A stretch of 64,000 nucleotides of DNA, from the NCBI GenBank assembly GCA_013180625.2, contig SNVD02011092.1:310001-374000 (forward strand), written 5' to 3'. The stretch comes from Boswellia sacra (taxonomy: Eukaryota > Streptophyta > Magnoliopsida > Sapindales > Burseraceae). The notes beneath the pieces are model-generated. The model was given only the letters and a program-made list of their open reading frames with translations. It had not been told where the DNA came from and made no database searches. Positions 47,103-58,424 of this stretch are shown here, piece by piece. How positions within the stretch are numbered: the stretch's first letter is position 1; every line of letters starts with the position of its first letter. The translations under genes were made by a program, and so were the position numbers.

Positions 47103-48233
47103 TTGGTCAAAATTTTCAAAGAATAGTTTTAACCATTATCCATTAACTTTAAACACATTACCATTCTTTGGGTTCTCGATTTCAACTGCTCCATGAGGAA
47201 AAACATTTTTAACAATGAAAGGCCCAGTCCAACGAGACCGAAGTTTACCAGGAAACAAATGAAATCTTGAATCATACAAAAGAACTTTTTGTGAAGGTTC
47301 AAAAGATTTTCTAACAATGGATTTGTCATGAAAAACCTTTATTTTTTCTTTGTAGATTTTAGAATTTTCATAAGCCTCATTCTTGATTTCTTCAAGTTTA
47401 CTCAGTTGGAGTTTACGTAACTTGTAAGCATCATTCAAGTTTGTATTAAATGTTTTAATGGCCCAATAAGCTTTATGCTCAATTTTCACAGGCAAGTGAC
47501 AAGGTTTTTCATAAACTAATCTATAAGGAGACATTCCTAATGATGTTTTGAAAGCAGTTCGGTAAGCCCAAAGTGCATCATTAAGTCTTAAGGACCAATC
47601 TTTGCGATTTGGGTTAACCGTTTTTTCTAAAATCTGTTTTATCTCCCTATTAGCAAGTTCAACTTGTCCACTTGTTTGTGGGTGATAAGGTGTAGAAATT
47701 TTATGGGTTATTCCATATTTCTTCATTAAAGTTTCAAATGGTTTGTTACAAAAATGTGTACCCCCATCACTAATAATGGCTCGAGGAATTCCAAATCTAC
47801 TCAAGATATTCTCTTTCAAGAATTTGACAACTGTTTTGTGATCATTGTTTCGACATGGAATTGCCTCGACCCATTTTGAAACATAGTCTACTGCAACAAG
47901 GATGTACACAAAACAAAATGACGGTGGAAAAGGTCCCATAAAATCAATACCCCAACAGTCAAAGATTTCAACGACAAGAATGGGATTTAACGGCATCATG
48001 TTTCTTTTTGAAATAGATCCCAATTTTTGACAATTTTCACACGTTTTGCAAAATGCATGTGCATCCTTAAATAAGGTGGGCCAATAAAATCCACATTGTA
48101 AGATCTTAGCAGCTGTTTTTCTAGATAAAAAATGTCCGCCACATGCTTCGAAATGACAAAAGTTAATGACACTACTTACCTCATTGTCGGGTATGCATCT
48201 TCTTATTATTTGATCCGGACAATATTTGAAAAG
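47103..48233 (-). pseudogene. Integrase of element B, nearly intact core
   Basis: An open stretch at 47136-48023 holds the whole DDE domain ([45 protein letters not shown]) and the C-terminal part ending NGNVFKVNG, stopped by TAA at 47138-47136 in place of Gln. The zinc-binding N-terminus lies upstream at about 48023-48233, with changes and a stop near 48235. Confidence 0.85.
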
Positions 48234-48869
48234 TTACGGATCATCCCAGTAAAAATTTTTTACCTCAGTTAAAAATTTTCTTTTGTCTTGAGCATTCCAA
48301 TGAGGTGGCATTTTCTTTGTCGCAAGAAAATTTACAATGTTAGCAAACCAAGGTACAGCAGCAACGGAAAATAAAAATTCATCAGGAAAAGAATCATTGA
48401 TAGGTGAAGTTTCAATTAATGTCTCTGTCGTTAGTCTTGAAAGATGATCAGCAACGACATTTTCGGCTCTTTTCTTATCCTTTATTGTGATGTTGAATTC
48501 TTGTAGCAATAAGATCCACCGTATCAATCTAGGTTTTGCATCCTGTTTAGACATTAAATATCTCACAGCTGCATGGTCAGTGTAAACAATTGTGGGAGAA
48601 TCAATCAAATAAGAACGAAATTTGTCCAATGCAAATACTACTGTACGTAGTTCTTTTTCAGTTGTTGTGTAATTCATTTGCGCATCATTTAAAGTCCTAC
48701 TTGCATAGTATATGACATAAGGCTTACCTTCTTTTCTTTGTCCTAAGATAGCACCAACGGCATAGTCACTTGCATCACACATCAATTCAAAAGGCAAGGA
48801 CCAATCAGGAGATTGCATAATTGGAGCAGTTGTTAAAAGTCCAATAAATTTATCAAGGGCATTTTGACA
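48234..48869 (-). CDS. RNase H region of element B
   Basis: An open frame of 194 codons (48234-48818) with [32 protein letters not shown] and IRWILLLQEFNITIKDKKRA, then [11 protein letters not shown], which marks the RNase H to integrase link. It is separated from RT by the shared TAA and ends at a stop inside YFYWDDP*. Confidence 0.85.
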   Translation of the reverse strand, partial: CQNALDKFIGLLTTAPIMQSPDWSLPFELMCDASDYAVGAILGQRKEGKPYVIYYASRTLNDAQMNYTTTEKELRTVVFALDKFRSYLIDSPTIVYTDHAAVRYLMSKQDAKPRLIRWILLLQEFNITIKDKKRAENVVADHLSRLTTETLIETSPINDSFPDEFLFSVAAVPWFANIVNFLATKKMPPHWNAQDKRKFLTEVKNFYWDDP

Positions 48870-51218
48870 TTATTGAGTCCATTCAAAAGAAGTGTCTTTT
48901 ATTAAGAGGTTACAAAGAGGTTTAGATATAGCACTAAAATTTCTTATGTACCTCCTATAAAATCCAGCATGCCCTAAGAATGAACGAACCTCTTTGACTG
49001 TTTTTGGTGGAGGCAAATGGGAAATTAATTCCACTTTTGCTTTGTCCACTTCAATTCCCTTAGAAGACACCACATGGCCTAAGACAATTCCCGAAGTGAC
49101 CATATAATGGCATTTTTTCCAATTCAAAATAAGACCTTTTTCCACACACCTTTTTAGGACTTTTTCTAAATTTTCAAGACAATTATCAAAAGAGTTTCCA
49201 AAGACAGTTAAATCATCCATGAAAACTTCTAAACAATGCTCAACCATGTCACTGAAAATGCTTAACATGCATCTTTGAAAAGTGACTGGGGCATTACAAA
49301 GTCCGAAAGGCATTCTCCTAAATGCAAAAGTGCCGAAGGGGCACGTGAATGTGGTCTTTTCTTGGTCTTCAAGTGCAATGGGAATTTGGTAATAGCCTGA
49401 GTATCCATCAAGAAAGTAATAGTAGGAGTGCCCTGCTACTCTTTCAAGAATTTGGTCAAGAAATGGTAAGAGAAAATGGTCTTTTCTGGTGACAACATTT
49501 AATTTTCTATAATGAATGCACATCCTCCAACTAGATGAGACTCTGGTTGGCAATGATTCCCCCTTTTCATTTTTAACTACTGTAATGCCAGATTTCTTAG
49601 GTACTACTTGTGTAGGGCTTACCCACTTGCTATCAGAAATAGGGTAGATAATTCCCACATCAAGTAGTTTAAGAACTTCAGCCCTAATAACCTCTTTCAT
49701 ATGTGGATTTAATCTTCTTTGAGGTTGTTGGGATGTTTTGGCATTTTCCTCTAAATGTATTCGATGTGTGCAAATTACAGGGTTAATGCCTTTTATATCT
49801 TTTAAAGTCCACCCGATTGTATTTTTATACCTTTTAAGCACTTCTATCAACTTACCTTGTTGCTCGCATGTGAGGGATGAAGAAATTACCACCAGATATG
49901 TCTGATTCTCCCCAAGATATGCATATTTCAGTCCTTCAGGTAAGGGCTTCAATTCTAACTTGGGAGCTTCCTCTTCATTGCTTTCATTCATTTTCCATAA
50001 TTCTTCAAATCTTGATTTTGAGCCTTTTTCCATCACCTGTGCACAATCCAATAAAGAACATATATCAGAAAGATCAGACTCTAGTTCCATACTTGGTTCT
50101 AATGAATTCACTAGACAAGTTTCCAAAGGGTCAGAAAAACTCCCTTTTTGGACGTGATCTTCTACAATAGATTCAATTACATTGGCTTCGTCAATTTCAT
50201 CTTCTTCTTCATTTGGTTGTTTGCACATATTAAAAACATTAAGTTCCAATGTCATGTTCCCAAATGATAGCTTCATGACTCCATTCCTGTAATTAATCAA
50301 AGCATTAGAGGTAGCTAGAAATGGACGCCCTAAAATAACAGGAATTGAATTGCTTACTTCTACTGGTTGTGTGTCCAAGACGATAAAATCCACTGGGTAA
50401 ATGAATTTATCGACTTGAACTAACACATCTTTTACTATTCCTCTTGGTACCTTAATTGATCTATCAGCAAGCAAAAGAGTCACAGAAGTTGGTTTTAACT
50501 CACCTAGATTGATTTTTTGAAAAACTGAGTATGGAAGCAAATTCACACTAGCACCAAGATCAAGTAAAGCTTGTTCAATTTTATGGTCTCCAATAACACA
50601 TGAAATTGTAGGACAACCTTGATCCTTATATTTCACTGTATTATTATTTTGAAGAATAGCACTTACTTGCTCGGCTAGAAAGGCCTTCTTTTTCACATTC
50701 AGTTTTCTTTTCACAGTGCACAAGTCTTTCAAAAATTTTGCGTAAGAAGGTACCTGTTTGATCACATCAAGCAAAGGAATGTTGACCTTTACCTGTTTGA
50801 AAATTTCAAAGATTTCAGAATTGTGAGTTTGCTTCTTTGGTGTGGCTAATGCTTGAGGAAATAGAGGCACAGATGAGGATATGGTTTCCTCTTCGCTAGG
50901 TGTTGGTTTGGCAACCTCTTCCTGCCCTTTAGAGATCGATTCTTCTTCTTTCTCACAAGGGTTAGGAATATGTTTTTCAACAACCTTACCATTGCGAAGG
51001 GTCATGACTGACTTAGCTTGGTCAAAATAATGGTTATTTGAACTCCTTGTATTTGAGTTAGATTGATCTTTGGGGTTTTGCAATGTTTGAGAAGGAAATT
51101 TTCCCTTCTCTTGGATGCTAATTGTAGATGCAAATTTTGTAAGAGTTTCTGACAAATTTGCTAATGTTTGAGCAGTTTGACTATTGAAAGTCTCTTGCTT
51201 TATAATGAATGAATGCAA
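48870..51218 (-). CDS. Gag C-terminus, protease and reverse transcriptase of element B
   Basis: The longest open frame of the window (782 codons). Order: Gag C-terminal linker (VMTLRNGKVVEKHIPNPCEK), protease (QALLDLGASVNLLPYSVF, VILGRPFLATSNALI), then RT (RRLNPHMKEVIRAEVLKLLD, YFLDGYSGYYQIPIALED, FGLCNAPVTFQRCM, VFMDDLTVFG). It ends at TAA (48872-48870) after FEWTQ, the same stop as in A. Being unbroken by the solo LTR, it shows the original layout of the family. Confidence 0.9.
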   Translation of the reverse strand: MHSFIIKQETFNSQTAQTLANLSETLTKFASTISIQEKGKFPSQTLQNPKDQSNSNTRSSNNHYFDQAKSVMTLRNGKVVEKHIPNPCEKEEESISKGQEEVAKPTPSEEETISSSVPLFPQALATPKKQTHNSEIFEIFKQVKVNIPLLDVIKQVPSYAKFLKDLCTVKRKLNVKKKAFLAEQVSAILQNNNTVKYKDQGCPTISCVIGDHKIEQALLDLGASVNLLPYSVFQKINLGELKPTSVTLLLADRSIKVPRGIVKDVLVQVDKFIYPVDFIVLDTQPVEVSNSIPVILGRPFLATSNALINYRNGVMKLSFGNMTLELNVFNMCKQPNEEEDEIDEANVIESIVEDHVQKGSFSDPLETCLVNSLEPSMELESDLSDICSLLDCAQVMEKGSKSRFEELWKMNESNEEEAPKLELKPLPEGLKYAYLGENQTYLVVISSSLTCEQQGKLIEVLKRYKNTIGWTLKDIKGINPVICTHRIHLEENAKTSQQPQRRLNPHMKEVIRAEVLKLLDVGIIYPISDSKWVSPTQVVPKKSGITVVKNEKGESLPTRVSSSWRMCIHYRKLNVVTRKDHFLLPFLDQILERVAGHSYYYFLDGYSGYYQIPIALEDQEKTTFTCPFGTFAFRRMPFGLCNAPVTFQRCMLSIFSDMVEHCLEVFMDDLTVFGNSFDNCLENLEKVLKRCVEKGLILNWKKCHYMVTSGIVLGHVVSSKGIEVDKAKVELISHLPPPKTVKEVRSFLGHAGFYRRYIRNFSAISKPLCNLLIKDTSFEWTQ

Positions 51219-52474
51219 TGTTTCTTCAAAGCCATTCCTAGGAGGAGGAGCATATGCATGATCATGAGAATTTTGAAAATTTTGCTATGTTTGAAAGGGG
51301 ACTTGTGAAGATTGTGCATGATTGTCATTTTTCCAACTGAAATTTGGATGATTTCTCCAACCAGGATTGTAGGTTTGTGAGTATGGATTGTGATTTGGCC
51401 TTTTGAAAGTGTTCAAGGCATTGGCTTGTTCATGGAGACATTCCTTAAAGGCAGGCAAAGTTGGGCAATCATCAGTAGAATGGTCATTGTTATCACAAAT
51501 GTTACATACATTTTCTTGAATAGAATTTAATTGACCACTCTTTTTCATTTCTAAAGCCTCGACTTTTCTAGCTAGGGATGCATATTTGGCTTGAAGGTCA
51601 TGGTCTTCCCTAAGGTTGTAAATACCTCTATTGGATGTCGAGGTTGGGGTATTGCTTGGTACCTCATAGGTGCCAGCAATGTCCCAATTTTGTGCCTTTT
51701 CTGCCAAGGAATCTAGGAAGTCAAGTGCTTCCTCAGGGTCTTTTTCTTTAAATTCTACATTACACATTAATTTTACTAGTTGCCTATCTTGAGGTGTTAA
51801 CCCTTCATAGAAGTGTGCAACTATTCTCCAAGTTTCAAAACCATGGTGAGGACAGGTATTAAGTAGTTCATTATACCTATCCCAACATTGGTAAAGGGTT
51901 TCCCCTTGTTATTGAGAGAAATAAAAAATTTGTCTTTTAAGAGAATTTGTTCTATGGGTAGGAAAAAATTCAAAAATTGTTGTTTCATCTCATCCCATGA
52001 ACTGATGGAATTCGACCTCAAATTTTGTAGCTATGTTCTAGCTTTATCTTTTAAAGAAAAAGGAAAAAGCTTTAATCTAATGGTGTTTATGCTACAATTT
52101 GGGTCAGTGTAGGAGCTACATACCTCTTCAAAGAGTTTTAGGTACGAATATGGGTTCTCCATGTCAAGGCCATGAAAAGTGGGTAGAAGTCGAACAAAAC
52201 TTGGTTTGAAATTGAAATGGATTGAATCTGGAGGAAAAACTACACAAGATGGTGCACTAGTCTTTATCGGATTCATGTAGTCTCTGAGGGTTCTTCGTTG
52301 GTTTTGATCATTTTGTTGCGAACGGTTGTCCCCTTCATCCGTGAATATATTCACATGATTGTCGGCCATGTTTTCTAAGGAAGATGATGTTTTTCTAACA
52401 AGTCTACCACTAGATGTTCGTGACCAAATTTTCATGCAAGGAAGAGAGACGGAAAGAGAAAAAAAGATGAACAC
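51219..52474 (-). pseudogene. Gag of element B
   Basis: The N-terminal part (52031-52474) includes MADNHVNIFTDEGDN, FVRLLPTFHGLDMENPYSYL and LFPFSLKDKART, then TAG replaces Trp (about 52030). A frameshift near 51975 and another stop near 51909 disrupt the middle. The rest is open at 51285-51767 with CNICDNNDHSTDDCP. One more stop joins it to 51218. About 51238-51262 is the uninterrupted target site of A's solo LTR. Confidence 0.85.
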
Positions 52475-52562
52475 ACAAGAAATTAAGATCTAAGATAAAA
52501 AAGAGAACACTTATAATTTTGCACGTCAATTTTTACCTTCCCCGGCAACGGCGCCAAAAACT

Positions 52563-54138
52563 TGACACATCCGAAAAAAGGATTGTCTCCCAAGCATAGG
52601 AGTGTCGAAGTAATAAAACCCAGTGAGACCAGGGTCGATCCACGAGGAAGGAGGTTTTAGCACTACAAACTATAAAGTAAGCAAATATGATATGGATGAT
52701 TCAAAGGGATGACAAGATAATATCAACAAATATAAGTAAGAACAAGTTCGTAAACAATAAATGAGAATCACACAAGAGAAATCAACACAATAATAATGAA
52801 AGCTATGGTTAGGGGATCCGCCCTTGATATATCAAATAAGTATAAGTAACCCATTTTAGTTATAAGAATTATATTTGTTTCGTTACCAATATTTATACCA
52901 CTACTTGTAAATGGGTTCAAGCATCCAATGTGTCAATCACCTTATGTCTACAACAAATCAAGGTTCCTAACTAGATTCATGTTGGTAAGAAAGAACCATA
53001 CGACATCTAGAAAGGATCCAAGCATTTGATGTGCCAAGGATTGTCGACAATGGATCAAGTCCTCCACTTTACGAGTGGTGTCAAGATTGTTAAGAAAATA
53101 AATATAAATCATAAAAAATAAACAACACAAGATTACGATTATTAAGCACATACCAAGGGTTAGAGAATCCTTATTCTCATATCAAGGATTTCACCCTTTC
53201 ACCTTAGCAAAAGAGAAATTAGAAAGACATTATAAGAGAAGGAAAACAAATTATAAGAAAAAGATCCTCCACTTTACGAGTGGTGTCAAGATTGATTAAG
53301 AAAATAAATATAAATCATATAAAATAAACAACACAAGATTACGATTATTAAGCACATACCAAGGGTTAGAGAATCTTTTTTCTCATATCAAGGGTTTCAT
53401 CATTTCACCTTAGCAAAAGAGAAATTAGAAAGACATTATAAGAGAAAGAAAACAAATTATAAGAAAAAGGAAATTCATTAATAACATAGAAATACAAGAG
53501 AGAAAAACAATACAAGATCCCAGCAAGGCCAAGATGCCCTAATGGGTCACAAGGCACCTCTAGTTATAGATACATTCAGGGGCAAACTTGTCAAATTACA
53601 AAGGAATAATTGTCAAATATTAGATGCACCAACTTTGACAATTAGGGTAATTAGGTGAACCGACTTTGACCACCAATTTTGACATTGAATTTTTTAGAAT
53701 TTTAGTCACATGTCTTCATAAAAGTCGTAGATATTTCTCTCTGCTTTCTAGAACATCTTGATTCATACGATTTGGATACATATTCCGAGAGATATGGTCA
53801 AAATACTGAAGCATGGTCAGGTTGGGCTAAAACTACAGATGGGTTCACTTCAAGCCCATTTTTGGTCCATTAAGAGCCCGAATTTGATGATGCTTCTGAA
53901 TACGATCTTGTATATAATTTAATCAGCTTTCTAAAACATTAAGATTTTCATGATTGTGATGTATAAATAAAGAGTTATGCCCATTTTACCGAACCTATAA
54001 CAAAACCAAAATTAAGAGGAAGTTAATTCCAAAGATGCAAAGACTACAAATATGCTTAAGTTGAGGGATTTAATGACACTATTAATGCAATATGATGAAC
54101 TAAGCTCTTATTAAACATACATATTTAAGTGTTCATCA
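52563..54138 (-). mobile_element. 5' LTR of element B with internal 205-bp duplication
   Basis: 1576 bp, plus-strand TGACACATCC...GTTCATCA, preceded by the primer-binding site complement CCCCGGCAACGGCGCCAAAA at about 52540-52559. A block starting CCTCCACTTTACGAGTGGTG occurs at 53061 and again at 53266, a 205-bp tandem duplication absent from A's LTR. Confidence 0.9.
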
Positions 54139-55354
54139 ACCGACATAATTGACATGCAATTCGGTGGACTGACACAAGGAGGAAAAATCAACTCACATGA
54201 GCACTAAATGGTGTTTTGTCCATTTCTTGAGCTAGAGATATCAAAATGACTTGATTCTTATGGCACTTAATGAGTCACATTTCATATGTTTTGAAGAAAT
54301 TCAAATTTCAAAGGGAAGGCTGACATAATTGACATGCAAGTCGGTGGACTAACATAAGGAAGAAAAATCAACTCACATGAGCACCGAATGATTTTCAAAT
54401 TTCAAATATAACATTGACAAAAATGGCAGACAAAATTACGATTTTTATGGTGGGTAGAAAATTTGAAGTTGGTATCTTCACTTGATTACGTTCATCTTAT
54501 TTGCCTATAAAAGGAACCCTTTTCCCATGCATTCAACAAAAAGAAAAGAGTAGAATCCATTAAGCCACAAATAAAAGAAATATCAAGTTTATAGAGCTTT
54601 TATATTCTTTATCTACTCTTTGAAGAGAGTTGTACTTTTGTTGTAAAAAATTTTCTTTGTTCTTGTATTGTGGAAAGAGTGAGATATTCTTCTAAAGGAT
54701 AATAGTTATCCCTGAGAGAACTCTTGTTATGTGTTATCAAGAGTTGAAGAAAAAGCCTTGGTGAGGTTGTTCATCAAGAAGAACTCTTGGTGTGGTTTTA
54801 TCAAAAGTTGAAGAAAGTTGCCTTGGTGAGGTTGTTCATCAAGAAGAACTCTTGGTGTGGTGTTATCAAGAGTTAAAGGAAGTTGCCTCAGTGAGGTTGT
54901 TCATCAAGAAGAAGTCTTAGTGTGATGTTATCAAGGGTTGAAGGAAGTTGCCTTGGTGAGGTTGTTCATCAAGAAGAACTCTTGGTGTGGTGTTATCAAG
55001 AGTTGAAGGAAAAAGTCTTGGTGAGGTTGCTCATCAAGCAAGTTGTAAAGATTTCTACAACTTAGTGGAAAAGCTAGCTTGTGGAGCTAGGAGCCTATGG
55101 ACGTAGGCAACGTTTGCTGAACTACGTAAATTGAGTTTACACTCTCTCTATCCCTATCCTCTTTACATTAACTTGCACTTGTGATTGTTCTTTATTTATA
55201 TTCTTTTGATTGCATTCTATTTTCATCTTCTTCACCTTAATTCTCAAAGAAAGAGTTAAATAATTTTGATCTTTCAAGAAAAGTTTTCTAAATCAGTTTT
55301 TATAAATAAAAACCCAATTCACCCCCCTTTTGGGTTGCCATACCTGGGTCAACA
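54139..55354 (+). mobile_element. Truncated LTR (family D) with 65-bp repeats
   Basis: Matches the downstream part of the D LTR at 58425-60280, starting at the equivalent of about 58960 and ending at the same terminus ACCTGGGTCAACA. A TATA box CCTATAAAAGGAACCC lies near 54505. Its 5' ~535 bp are missing; element B's LTR end abuts it directly. Tandem 65-bp units (GAACTCTTGGTGTGGTGTTA...) run at about 54715-55035. Confidence 0.85.
54715..55035 (+). repeat. 65-bp tandem array in truncated D LTR
   Basis: GAACTCTTGG-type unit starts at 54781, 54846, 54911 and 54976 give a 65-bp period. It lies downstream of the TATA box, so it would be in the transcribed leader. Confidence 0.9.
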
Positions 55355-56701
55355 GATTGCAATGAAGGGAATCCATTTTCGGGGCAGGAAGATCAAGCAA
55401 ACTTTGTAGATTACAATCGCCCAATAAATAACCCTTACAGTAACACTTACAATCTTGGTTGGTGAAATCATTGTAATTTCTCATGGAGCAGCCAAAATGT
55501 GTTGAAACCTTCATAAGCACAACCACCACTAGAACAGAAATCTTCACTAAAAGAGGCAATGGCGTAACTGGCAGGTACGACCAGTCAGTTAACAGAGAAC
55601 ATCAACCAGATAGCAAGCATGACCAATCATTTAATGGATGAGACCAAAACCAACTTCCAAAATCAAGCTGCACAAATAAAAAATTTGGAAGTTCAAGTGA
55701 GTCAGATTACTAATTCTTTATCAGGTTGACAACAAGGTAATTTACCTAGTTCAACTGAAGTGAATCCTAAAGAACATTACAAGGCTATCACCTTGAGAAA
55801 TGGAAACGAGTTACAAATGCCAGTGAGAATTGATAAGCTAATAGAGATCAATGAAGATGATCTAATTGAAACCGTTGAAACTCCATAGGAAAAGACAGAG
55901 GACATACCTAAAGCTCAGACAACAATCATTAAAGAGCCAGCACCCAGAATTCCATTTCCTCAACATGTCCAAAAGAGCAAGCTAGACAAACAGTTTTCCA
56001 AGTTTTTGGAAATTTTCAAGAAGTTGCATGTTAACATTCCTTTTGCTGAAGCCTTGGAACAAATGCTGAGCTATGTCAAATTCATGAAGGACATACTTTG
56101 AAAAAAGAGGAAATTGGAAGACTATGAGAAAATCGCACTTATTGAAGAATGCAGCGCAATCTTGCAGAGGAAGTTACCCCAAAAATTAAAAGATCTAGGG
56201 AGTTTTTCTATTCCTTGTTCTATTGGTACTTCTACATTTGAAAAATCTTTGTGTGATTTAGGTGCAAGTATAAATTTAATGCCTTTGTCTATTTTAATGA
56301 GGCTTGGATTGGTTGAAGCAAAGCCTACCATAGTTTCACTACAATTGGCTGACCATTCCATCAAACACCCACGAGGAGTTACTGAAGATGTTCTAGTCAA
56401 TGTGGATAAATTTATATTCCTAACTGATTTCATTGTTTTTGATATGAAAGAGGATAGGGAGATTCCCATCATACTTGAGAGACTGTTCTTGGCAACTAGG
56501 AGAGCTTTAATTGAAGTCCAAAAGGGTGAATTAAGGTTGCAACTTCAAGAAGAAGATGTAATCTTTAATGTTTTTAATGCCATGAAATATCTAGATGAAA
56601 ATGAGAATTGTTTTCGCATTGATGACATAGATAACATGGTATTAAAACACAGAAATTTACCTTCGGATGCTTTGGAAATTAGCTTGGTACACTCTCAATA
56701 G
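55355..56701 (+). pseudogene. Gag end and protease of element C
   Basis: Athila-like, diverged from A/B. Gag C-terminus pieces with stops (QEDQANFVDYNRP, NPYSNTYNLGW, YKAITLRNGNELQMPV) are followed by an open frame at 56114-56701 with protease CSIGTSTFEKSLCDLGASIN then LMPLSILMRLGL. The upstream gag and 5' LTR are absent: the D LTR was inserted in gag, and sequence left of it is lost to the palindrome. Confidence 0.85.
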
Positions 56702-58422
56702 TGTGATGATTTTGATGAACGTGAGGTGAGAGAATATGTGAACTGGATGGAATCTTTTGGGCCCAACAATAGAAAATATTATGAACCTTTAGGTCAAAAA
56801 CTGACAAGGCTATTACCATCCATTGAAAAACCTCTGGTTCTTGAGCTTAAACAATTATCTAGTCATCTTAGATATGCATATTTAGGGGAGTCATTCACTT
56901 CAAGTGATTATCTCATCTGAGTTGTCTAGTGTAAAGGAAGAGAAGTTGTTGAGAGTATTAAGGAAGCATAAAGCATCCATAGAGTGGACATTATCTGATA
57001 TTAAAGGGATTAGCCCTTCCATGTGCATGCATAGAATCTTATTGGAAGATGGTAGCAAACCAACAGTAGATGTGCAAATGAGATTGAATCCAAGCATGAA
57101 AGAGGTAGTTCGAGCTGAGGTTCCTAAATGGCTTGATGCAGGAGTGATTTACCCAATTTTTGATAGCTCTTGGGTAAGTCCAGTTCAGGTGGTACCAAAG
57201 AAAGGAGGAATGATAGTTGTGAAGAATGAGAACAATGAGTTGATTCCCACTAGAAATGTCGCTGGGTGGCGTATTTGCATTGACCATAGGAAGCTAAACA
57301 AGGCTACTAGGAAATACCATTTCCCTTTACCTTTCATTGATCAAATGTTGGACCGTTTGGCTGGACATGAATATTATTACTTTTTGGATGGTTATTTTGG
57401 TTATAATCAAATTGTTATTGGTCCAGAGGATCAGGAAAAGACAACATTTACATGTCCCTACGGAATTTTTCCTTTAAGAGGATGCCTTTCGGGCTCTGTA
57501 ATGCCCCAACAACATTTCAAAGGTGCATGATGGCTACTTTCTCTGACATGGCAGAAAGAAGCATTGAGATTTTCGTGGATGATTTCTCTGTTTTTGGTAA
57601 AAATTTTGATCAATGCCTGGAAAATTTGAGGTTAGTTCTCATAAGATGTGCAGAAACTAACTTAGTGCTCAACTGGGAGAAGTGCTATTTCATGGTTGCA
57701 GAAGGGATTGTTTTAGGACATAGGATTTCTGCTTTAGGCATCGAAGTTAATCGAGCCAACATCAGTGAAGGGTGTATACAGTTTCCTTGGCCATGCAGGT
57801 TTCTACAGGAGGTTTATTAAAGATTTCTCAAAAATTTCAAAACCCCTTTCTAATTTGCCTGTGCAGAATAACACTTTTCTCTTAATGCAGATTGTTTGCA
57901 GGCCTTTACAACCTTGAAGGAGAAGCTTGTGTCAACACGAATTGTTGTAGCACAAGATTGAGAACTGCCATTTGAATTGATGTGTAATACAAGTGATTAT
58001 GCAGTGGGAGCAGTTTTAGGGTAGCGAATGAACAAGGTATTTCGTACTATTTATTATTCCAGCAGCCCTTAATGATGCTTAACTCAATTATGCCACCATT
58101 GAAAAAGAATTGCTCGCCATTGTGTTTGCTTTTGATAAAGTCCATACATATCTCATTGGTAGTAAGGTAATTGTTTACACCGATCATTCTACCATTAAAT
58201 ATCTTATGACCAAGAAGGATGCTAACCGAGACTCATTCGTTGGGTCTTACTCCTTGAAGAGTTTGATTTAGAGATCAGAGACAAAAAGGGCACTGAAAAC
58301 CTGGTGGCTGATCATCTGTCCAGGCTTGAAATACCAAAAGAATTTAGGTTGAACCAATCTCCCTTGATGATAACTTTCCTGATGAATAACTCTTTGCTTT
58401 ATCATCTAACTATACTCTTCCA
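56702..58422 (+). pseudogene. Reverse transcriptase and RNase H of element C
   Basis: RT in frames 56904-57530 and 57452-57820: RLNPSMKEVVRAEVPKWLDA, WRICIDHRKLN, YYYFLDGYFGYNQIVI, FGLCNAPTTFQRCM, IFVDDFSVFG (VDD form). A frameshift near 57470 and others in the connection region break it. RNase H follows in pieces ([40 protein letters not shown]) up to the D LTR insertion. Confidence 0.85.
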
Positions 58423-58424
58423 TG

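Larger units (their letters stand above)
33420..54138. repeat. ~20.7-kb palindrome of two Athila-like elements
   Basis: Left arm 33420-44368 (10,949 bp) and right arm 44369-54138 (9,770 bp) are the same retrotransposon in opposite orientations. The length difference (1,179 bp) is nearly explained by a 1,393-bp solo LTR plus 5-bp TSD present only in the left arm and a 205-bp LTR duplication present only in the right. The arms differ at many positions, for instance about 17 residues of 168 in LOG, except around the centre. Both outer ends are LTR outer (U3) ends. No 3' LTR lies between the arms. Confidence 0.9.

Noticed and set aside
49877..50170. 97-aa plus-strand frame, also mirrored at 38570-38863
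   Set aside because: Antisense shadow of the Gag-Pol linker frame; conserved only because the sense frame is.
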